Positions 59,614-64,000 of a stretch of DNA of 64,000 nucleotides are shown here, piece after piece (position 1 is the first letter of the stretch; each line of letters begins with the position of its first letter). Origin of the DNA: Flavobacterium saliperosum. GTDB taxonomy: Bacteria; Bacteroidota; Bacteroidia; Flavobacteriales; Flavobacteriaceae. Under the pieces are notes generated by a model. That model was not told the origin of the DNA, searched no databases, and saw nothing but the letters and a program-made list of their open reading frames with translations. The translations under genes were made by a program, and so were the position numbers. The DNA is taken from the NCBI RefSeq assembly GCF_900100625.1, contig NZ_FMTY01000001.1:248001-312000 (forward strand), given 5' to 3'.

Positions 59614-59662
59614 AAATGTTTCGCTTCAAAAAATTGTTTTCATGAAACATTTCTTAAATTTG
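59614..59662 (+). promoter_or_regulatory. Promoter of the M23 peptidase gene with flanking inverted repeat
   Basis: TTG (59634-59636), 18 bp and TAAATTTG (59655-59662) fit the consensus. AAATGTTTC (59614-59622) and GAAACATTT (59644-59652) are a perfect 9-bp inverted repeat that brackets the -33 box, a possible operator. The leader is about 65 nt. Confidence 0.55.
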
Positions 59663-59731
59663 TTCGTATAACCCCTACAAGCGGTTAGCCAACACCATTT
59701 TATAAGCTGCAAAAATAGTATATTTTAGAAC

Positions 59732-60709
59732 ATGTCGAAGGTAAAATATGTTTACGATCCAGAAAAATTAGCCTATCGGAAAATCAAGCCGAAGAAAGGG
59801 CGAAAGTTCGGCTATTTTGCTTTGTTTCTGGTGGCTTCGGCGTTGTTTGGCTTTTTGTGTTTTGTAGTGCTTTTGAACACGTCGTATTTTGAAACGCCCA
59901 AAGACCGAATCCAGGCGCGTGAGATTGAGAACATGAAAATCAACTATGCGATTCTGAATAAAAAAATTGACCGGCTAAACGAAACGATGACCAATTTGGA
60001 AGACCGCGACAATAATGTGTATCGTGCTTATTTTAACAGTTCGCCGGTAACAGAAGAAAAACGAAAAGGGGAAAACGACAACAGTCTTAGCTACAAACAA
60101 CTAGAAGGTTACAACAATTCGGATTTGGTGATTAACACCACGAAGCGTTTGGATGTAATTGCCAATCAGCTGGCGTTTCAGTCGAAATCGTTGGATGAAA
60201 TCATTAAACTGGCCAAAGGAAAAGAAAAACTGCTGGCGGCGATTCCGGCAATACAACCGGTAAAAAACGAAGCGTTGAAACAAATGGCGTCGGGTTTCGG
60301 ATACCGAAGTGATCCGTTCACCAAAGTGCGGAAGTTTCACAAAGGCATGGATTTCACGGCCCGAACGGGAACTCCGATTTATGCTACCGGCGACGGCGTG
60401 GTGGAGAAAGCGGATGCGTCGTTATCGGGTTACGGAAATCACATCCAGATTCGTCACGGTTACGGATACAAAACCTTATATGCCCATTTGAGCAAATACA
60501 AAGCACGACCGGGACAGCGCGTAAAACGCGGGGATGTTATCGGTTATGTGGGCAGCACCGGACGAAGCGAAGCACCACACTTACACTATGAAGTGTACCA
60601 GAACGGAAAAGTGGTGAATCCGCTGAATTTTTATTATGGGTCGATTTCAGCCAAAGAATATGTTTTAATTTCACAAATTGCCAACCAGGAGAATCAGTCG
60701 TTAGATTAG
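59732..60709 (+). CDS. M23 family metallopeptidase (LytM type)
   Basis: The 325-residue protein has an N-terminal membrane helix (about residues 27-49, FGYFALFLVASALFGFLCF), a coiled-coil-like linker (about 70-170) and an M23 domain (about 190-300) with KFHKGMDFTA (HxxxD zinc site), GNHIQIRHGYGYKTLYAH and HLHYEVYQNG (HxH). Such enzymes cleave peptidoglycan cross-links and act in cell division or shape. The gene starts a run with merR, lemA and two TPM genes; this order is common in Bacteroidota. Confidence 0.92.
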   Translation: MSKVKYVYDPEKLAYRKIKPKKGRKFGYFALFLVASALFGFLCFVVLLNTSYFETPKDRIQAREIENMKINYAILNKKIDRLNETMTNLEDRDNNVYRAYFNSSPVTEEKRKGENDNSLSYKQLEGYNNSDLVINTTKRLDVIANQLAFQSKSLDEIIKLAKGKEKLLAAIPAIQPVKNEALKQMASGFGYRSDPFTKVRKFHKGMDFTARTGTPIYATGDGVVEKADASLSGYGNHIQIRHGYGYKTLYAHLSKYKARPGQRVKRGDVIGYVGSTGRSEAPHLHYEVYQNGKVVNPLNFYYGSISAKEYVLISQIANQENQSLD

Positions 60710-60716
60710 AAAATAG

Positions 60717-60772
60717 AGACAAGGGAAAAGGGAGAAATGAAAAGAAACAAGATACAAGAAGAGAGAGAGAAA
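60717..60772. repeat. Purine-rich period-7 array between M23 and MerR genes
   Basis: Eight units in register: AGACAAG, GGAAAAG, GGAGAAA, TGAAAAG, AAACAAG, ATACAAG, AAGAGAG, AGAGAAA. Nearly pure purine on the plus strand. The remaining 71 nt before the MerR start show no clear signal. Confidence 0.6.
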
Positions 60773-60843
60773 AAGAAAATGGGATATATGTCAACACAAC
60801 AACTTATCGCTTGTCCCTTTTAACTTATTAACTCAAAACAAAT

Positions 60844-61173
60844 ATGCATTTAGACTTACCTGAAAAAAGATATTACAGTATTGGCGAGCTAGCCAAAGCT
60901 TTTGACGTTAACGCCTCGCTGATCCGTTTTTGGGATAAGGAATTCGATATCCTGAAACCCAAAAAGAACGCGAAAGGCAACCGAATGTTCACTCCCGAAG
61001 ACGTGAAAAACCTGCAACTGATATACCATTTGGTAAAAGAACGCGGATTTACACTGGACGGTGCGAAAGTACATTTGAAAGAAGGACAGAAAAAAACACT
61101 GGATAAGTTCGAAATCATTCGTAAATTAGAAGGTATTAAAGTACAACTGACCAACATTAAAAATGAATTGTAA
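60844..61173 (+). CDS. MerR family transcriptional regulator
   Basis: The 109-residue protein is a minimal MerR regulator: winged helix-turn-helix YYSIGELAKAFDVNASLIRF (about residues 10-30), the wing region NRMFTPEDVKNLQLIYHLVK and a short C-terminal helix ending LTNIKNEL. It lacks an effector domain and the Cys set of metal sensors. Members of this small type occur downstream of M23 genes throughout the group. Target unknown. Confidence 0.88.
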   Translation: MHLDLPEKRYYSIGELAKAFDVNASLIRFWDKEFDILKPKKNAKGNRMFTPEDVKNLQLIYHLVKERGFTLDGAKVHLKEGQKKTLDKFEIIRKLEGIKVQLTNIKNEL

Positions 61174-61236
61174 GTAACAATTCACAAAAACAACGACTAA
61201 TACAAACAAAGAAAACAACTTTAAATTTACAAACAC

Positions 61237-61830
61237 ATGAGAAAATTTGCACCGGTATTAATTATTGTAGGTATCCTGGCTGTTATTGGATTTTGGTACG
61301 TAGGAATCAAAAACGGCGCCATCCGTGAAAATCAGGCGGTAGGAAAAGAATGGGGTAACGTGGAAACGGCATATCAAAGAAGAAACGACCTTATCGGAAA
61401 CTTAGTAAAAACCGTAAAAGGGGCTGCCGATTTCGAAAAAGGAACCTTAACTGCCGTTATTGAAGCGCGTGCCAAAGCGACTCAGGTAACGATTGACCCA
61501 ACCAACGTAACCCCGGAACAATTAGCACAATTCAATCAGGCACAAGGTGGTGTTTCCTCGGCTTTATCAAGATTATTGGTAACAGTGGAACAATATCCGG
61601 ATCTGAAAGCCAATGCGAACTTCCTGAAATTACAGGACGAATTGGCGAGTACGGAAAATCAGATTTTAACGGCAAGAACCCGTTTTAACGAATCGGTTCA
61701 AAGCTATAACAACTATATCCTGAAAATTCCGAACAGTTGGTTCCTATCCGAATACAAGGAAAAACCATTCTTTGATGCGGTTGCCGGAGCTGAAAAACCA
61801 GTGGACGTAGAATTTAACTTTGACAAATAA
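61237..61830 (+). CDS. LemA family protein
   Basis: The 197-residue protein fits LemA: an N-terminal membrane helix (about residues 5-24), WGNVETAYQRRNDLIGNLV, and TAVIEARAKATQV and SRLLVTVEQYPDLKANANFL, the standard helical core. LemA proteins are membrane-anchored, function not settled. It is three bases before a TPM gene, and lemA-TPM-TPM is a standing gene order. Confidence 0.93.
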   Translation: MRKFAPVLIIVGILAVIGFWYVGIKNGAIRENQAVGKEWGNVETAYQRRNDLIGNLVKTVKGAADFEKGTLTAVIEARAKATQVTIDPTNVTPEQLAQFNQAQGGVSSALSRLLVTVEQYPDLKANANFLKLQDELASTENQILTARTRFNESVQSYNNYILKIPNSWFLSEYKEKPFFDAVAGAEKPVDVEFNFDK

Positions 61831-61833
61831 ACA

Positions 61834-62271
61834 ATGTCTTTAACTGAAGATTTTCTAACCCCGGAAGAAGAAAAAGAGATTGTTCACGCAATACACGTTG
61901 CAGAACAAAACACGTCCGGTGAGATTAGGGTTCACATAGAAGCACATGCTGAAAAACTTCCGCTTGAAAGGGCTAAGGAGGTTTTTCATGCTTTAGGCAT
62001 GGACGCAACCGAGGCTAAAAACGGCGTCCTTTTCTACGTTGGGGTACAGGATCATTCCTTTGCCATAATTGGCGATAAAGGCATTGACGATGTGGTGGAA
62101 GACGATTTTTGGGATTGTACCAAAGACGTAGTGATTGGTCATTTTAAAAACAAAGAGTTTAAAGACGGTTTGGTAAACGGTATCCTGAGAGCCGGGGAAC
62201 GTTTGAAAAAACATTTCCCGTTCCACAGCGAAGACACCAATGAATTATCTAACGAAATATCCAAAGGATAA
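61834..62271 (+). CDS. TPM domain protein, cytoplasmic-size form
   Basis: The 145-residue protein is a TPM_phosphatase (YgcG/Psb32-like) domain: LTPEEEKEIVHAIHVAEQNT, SGEIRVHIEAHAEKLPLERA, NGVLFYVGVQDHSFAIIGDK and a C-terminal helix. It has no signal peptide. It stops where the next TPM gene starts with no gap, so the two are co-translated. The family is linked to membrane repair/phosphatase activity in plants; in bacteria the function is unproven. Confidence 0.87.
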   Translation: MSLTEDFLTPEEEKEIVHAIHVAEQNTSGEIRVHIEAHAEKLPLERAKEVFHALGMDATEAKNGVLFYVGVQDHSFAIIGDKGIDDVVEDDFWDCTKDVVIGHFKNKEFKDGLVNGILRAGERLKKHFPFHSEDTNELSNEISKG

Positions 62272-63060
62272 ATGACACATTTCATTTTAAAAATGATAAA
62301 GCTCTTTGTTGCGATAACATTCCTGTTACTGCATCAATTGGGGTTTGCACAATACGACATTCCAGAAAAACCAAGCCTGCAAACCAGTGTTTATGATTAC
62401 GCCAATCTTTTAGAAGCCGCTCAGAAGAAACAACTGGAAGACAAACTGGTTCGTTATTCGGATTCCACCACAACACAAATCGTGGTGGTTATAGTGGAGA
62501 ATCTTAAAGGGGAAGACATCGCACAATTAAGCGTCAATTGGGCACAAAAATGGGGCGTTGGACAAGCCAAAGAAGACAATGGTGTTTTTATTCTACTTTC
62601 CGAAGGCGACAGAAGAATTCACATTTCACCCGGATATGGTGTTGAAGACCGTCTTTCTGCAGGAATTACCGGTGAGTTAATCCGCAATGTCATCATTCCC
62701 GAATTTAAGGCCGGAAGTTATTACAATGGTCTAGACAAAGGTGCCGATGCCATTTTTGACGTACTGAAAGGAAAATACAAAGGCGAGCGCATTGGAAACA
62801 AATCATCCGGTGGCGGAAAAATCATATTTTTCATCATAGCATTTATTATCCTAATCATCATTCTTTCCCGAAACAAACGCGGCGGTGGTAACGGGGGTCG
62901 TTTTTCAGGACCCGACTTGGGCGACATTATCATACTCAGCAGCTTAGGTCGTGGCGGTTTTGGTGGCGGAAGTTCCGGAGGTGGTTTTGGAGGAGGTGGC
63001 TTCGGTGGCGGTTTTGGCGGCGGCGGTTTCTCCGGTGGCGGAGCCGGCGGAAGCTGGTAA
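62272..63060 (+). CDS. TPM domain protein with Gly-rich C-terminus (YgcG-like)
   Basis: The 262-residue protein has a signal peptide (hydrophobic residues about 8-24, ending FAQ), a TPM domain (about 35-160, VYDYANLLEAAQKKQLEDKL; TQIVVVIVENLKG; RIHISPGYGVEDRLSAG), a membrane helix (about 183-200, IIFFIIAFIILIIILSR) and a Gly/Ser/Phe-rich tail ending GGGAGGSW. The ATG at 62293 is also possible. YgcG-like proteins are paired with LemA. The mature domain should face the periplasm. Confidence 0.9.
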   Translation: MTHFILKMIKLFVAITFLLLHQLGFAQYDIPEKPSLQTSVYDYANLLEAAQKKQLEDKLVRYSDSTTTQIVVVIVENLKGEDIAQLSVNWAQKWGVGQAKEDNGVFILLSEGDRRIHISPGYGVEDRLSAGITGELIRNVIIPEFKAGSYYNGLDKGADAIFDVLKGKYKGERIGNKSSGGGKIIFFIIAFIILIIILSRNKRGGGNGGRFSGPDLGDIIILSSLGRGGFGGGSSGGGFGGGGFGGGFGGGGFSGGGAGGSW

Positions 63061-63065
63061 CCTAA

Positions 63066-63100
63066 GACATCAGGTTGCAGATTGCAGCAAACAGATAAAA
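63066..63100. repeat. Short period-7 array (GATTGCA type)
   Basis: Five units in register: GACATCA, GGTTGCA, GATTGCA, GCAAACA, GATAAAA, directly before the terminator. Same unit as the arrays at 20900 and 21914. Confidence 0.5.
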
Positions 63101-63127
63101 AAGAGATTGCTTTTGCAATCTCTTTTT
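63098..63127 (+). terminator. Terminator of the lemA-TPM run
   Basis: AAAAAGAGATTGC and GCAATCTCTTTTT are a perfect 13-bp hairpin over TTTT. Confidence 0.85.
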
Positions 63128-63204
63128 AATTTTACTTCGTTTATTACCAATTCATTAACGCCCCAACTTTCTTTAAAATCGTAACTTTATAAGAAATTAA
63201 GGTC

Positions 63205-63450
63205 ATGAAAAATTTCGCAATCAAACTCGTGTGGTTTACCACTATTTATGTTTTTGTTTTTGCGGGTTTATGCCAGACAAACACTCCTTTACCAATTCTG
63301 ATGAGTTTGTTTATAATAGGGAGTTTTTTGATTCCATATATGGTTTATACCGTTCTGATTGATAAATACAAAACCACAAAAACCTTTAAGGATTGGTATA
63401 ACGATTATCCCGTAAAGACATTGGAAAAAGAAGAAACGGCTTTGAGCTGA
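63205..63450 (+). CDS. Small membrane protein of unknown function
   Basis: The 81-residue protein has two predicted membrane helices (about residues 7-24, LVWFTTIYVFVFAGLC, and 29-52, LPILMSLFIIGSFLIPYMVY) and a charged cytoplasmic tail with TFKDWYNDYPVKTLE. I do not recognise the family beyond small two-helix proteins of Flavobacteriaceae. TAACTTTA, close to the -7 consensus, lies upstream. It ends at a bidirectional terminator. Confidence 0.65.
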   Translation: MKNFAIKLVWFTTIYVFVFAGLCQTNTPLPILMSLFIIGSFLIPYMVYTVLIDKYKTTKTFKDWYNDYPVKTLEKEETALS

Positions 63451-63473
63451 TTTGAGAGTAATAATCGAGATTA

Positions 63474-63509
63474 AAAAAAGAAGAGACTGTAAACAATCTC
63501 TTCTTTTTT
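63474..63509. terminator. Bidirectional terminator before the right edge
   Basis: AAAAAAGAAGAGA and TCTCTTCTTTTTT, a perfect 13-bp hairpin over a 10-nt loop between convergent genes. Confidence 0.8.
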
Positions 63510-63512
63510 ATT

Positions 63513-64000
63513 TTAAAACACATGTCGGTTTCGGGACGGTTTCTCTTTTCCTCCGAATTTTTCAATTTTATAGGTCAGTGAAAACATGGCGTAGCGCTTT
63601 AAAACGGTATTCTCCTCATCGCGAATCGTTGTGGCGGAAATGGTGCGCGTCGCACTTTGGTTTTGATTTAGCAAATCATACACTTTCACTTTGGCCGTGA
63701 ACTTCTTATTGAAAAAACTGTACGCTAAACTCGTATTCCACAAATAAAAATCTTTCTTGAAACCATCGGCAATGTTAGAATTGTAAGTATATCCGAAATC
63801 ATTACCGAAAACCCAGTTTTTAGGCCAATAGTTGGTGGTCTGCAAGTTAAAACGATGTAACACATTGGTAGCGCCACCCACCGAATAATTGGTGTATTCC
63901 GTTTCATTATAACTTAAATTGTAAGACGGACTGATAGTCAACAGTTCCCCATAATCATAACTGAATGAAGCTCTTGGTGTCAATCGCATCGATTTGGCAT
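63513..64000 (-). CDS. Outer-membrane beta-barrel / TonB-dependent receptor-like protein (C-terminal part)
   Basis: About 162 codons of an open frame enter from the right edge. The visible part is outer-membrane barrel: alternating strands with aromatic girdles (ASFSYDYGELLTISPSYNLS, WNTSLAYSFFNKKFTAKVKV) and KVYDLLNQNQSATRTIS, the penultimate-strand motif of Bacteroidota TonB-dependent receptor and Outer membrane beta-barrel family proteins, followed by YAMFSLTYKIEKFGG. The N-terminal plug, if present, is outside the window. The last residues are short of the usual terminal Phe but end HVF. Confidence 0.8.
   Translation of the reverse strand, partial: AKSMRLTPRASFSYDYGELLTISPSYNLSYNETEYTNYSVGGATNVLHRFNLQTTNYWPKNWVFGNDFGYTYNSNIADGFKKDFYLWNTSLAYSFFNKKFTAKVKVYDLLNQNQSATRTISATTIRDEENTVLKRYAMFSLTYKIEKFGGKEKPSRNRHVF

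Overview
The window is a chromosomal segment of a low-GC member of the Bacteroidota, most likely Flavobacteriaceae and Flavobacterium-like. The evidence: the Bacteroidota promoter type (TTG or TTTG, 17-23 bp, TAnnTTTG) recurs before genes; starts almost never carry a Shine-Dalgarno sequence, rpsU being the one clear exception; secreted proteins end in type IX secretion (T9SS) type A-like sorting tails; a SusC/SusD pair is present; and families typical of the group occur (DUF2851, GSCFA, DUF4230, DUF4136, GLPGLI-like, PNGase F, putative porin).

Layout. 1-4.3 kb: a minus-strand translation block (nusG, secE, trnW, tuf, three more tRNA genes, hpf, a XerC-like recombinase, rpsU) and a small secreted protein. 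4.4-8.0 kb: a minus-strand run of DUF2851 protein, PspC protein, helix-hairpin-helix protein and acyl-CoA dehydrogenase. 8.1-13.5 kb: a secreted PNGase F-type amidase, a cystathionine-beta-synthase-like enzyme and a putative porin. 13.5-20.1 kb: a SusC/SusD operon with two unknown lipoproteins and no nearby polysaccharide enzyme. 20.3-27.8 kb: housekeeping genes (rnhB, lipB, lysS, hemL) with two small periplasmic proteins, a glucosaminidase-LysM protein and a D-cysteine desulfhydrase/ACC-deaminase-like enzyme. 27.9-42.7 kb: three large T9SS cargo proteins, two of them giant and sharing a C-terminal module, plus a secreted tail-fibre-like protein. 43-50.6 kb: urocanate hydratase, an aromatic amino acid hydroxylase, truncated haemoglobin, lipoproteins, a rhodanese and a methyltransferase. 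50.6-56.6 kb: an AT-rich minus-strand run of DUF4230 protein, two glycosyltransferases around an unlisted 46-codon gene, a GSCFA protein and two related lipoproteins. 56.8-64 kb: alaS, then an M23 peptidase, MerR regulator, LemA, two TPM-domain proteins and the end of an outer-membrane barrel protein.

I see no rRNA, CRISPR, phage or insertion sequence. Most of the window is ordinary core genome; the less ordinary material lies between genes. (1) A dispersed element occurs three times (about 11.44, 21.80 and 59.50 kb) with conserved cores around hairpins whose arms differ in sequence but still pair. (2) Seven or more gaps hold degenerate arrays with a strict 7- or 8-base period. (3) Another structured repeat lies at 43.2 kb. 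(4) A hidden small gene sits 10 nt before a TTG-started glycosyltransferase. (5) Several control arrangements stand out: the rpsU Shine-Dalgarno site, a promoter overlapping a terminator before the tRNA cluster, and predicted leaderless promoters.
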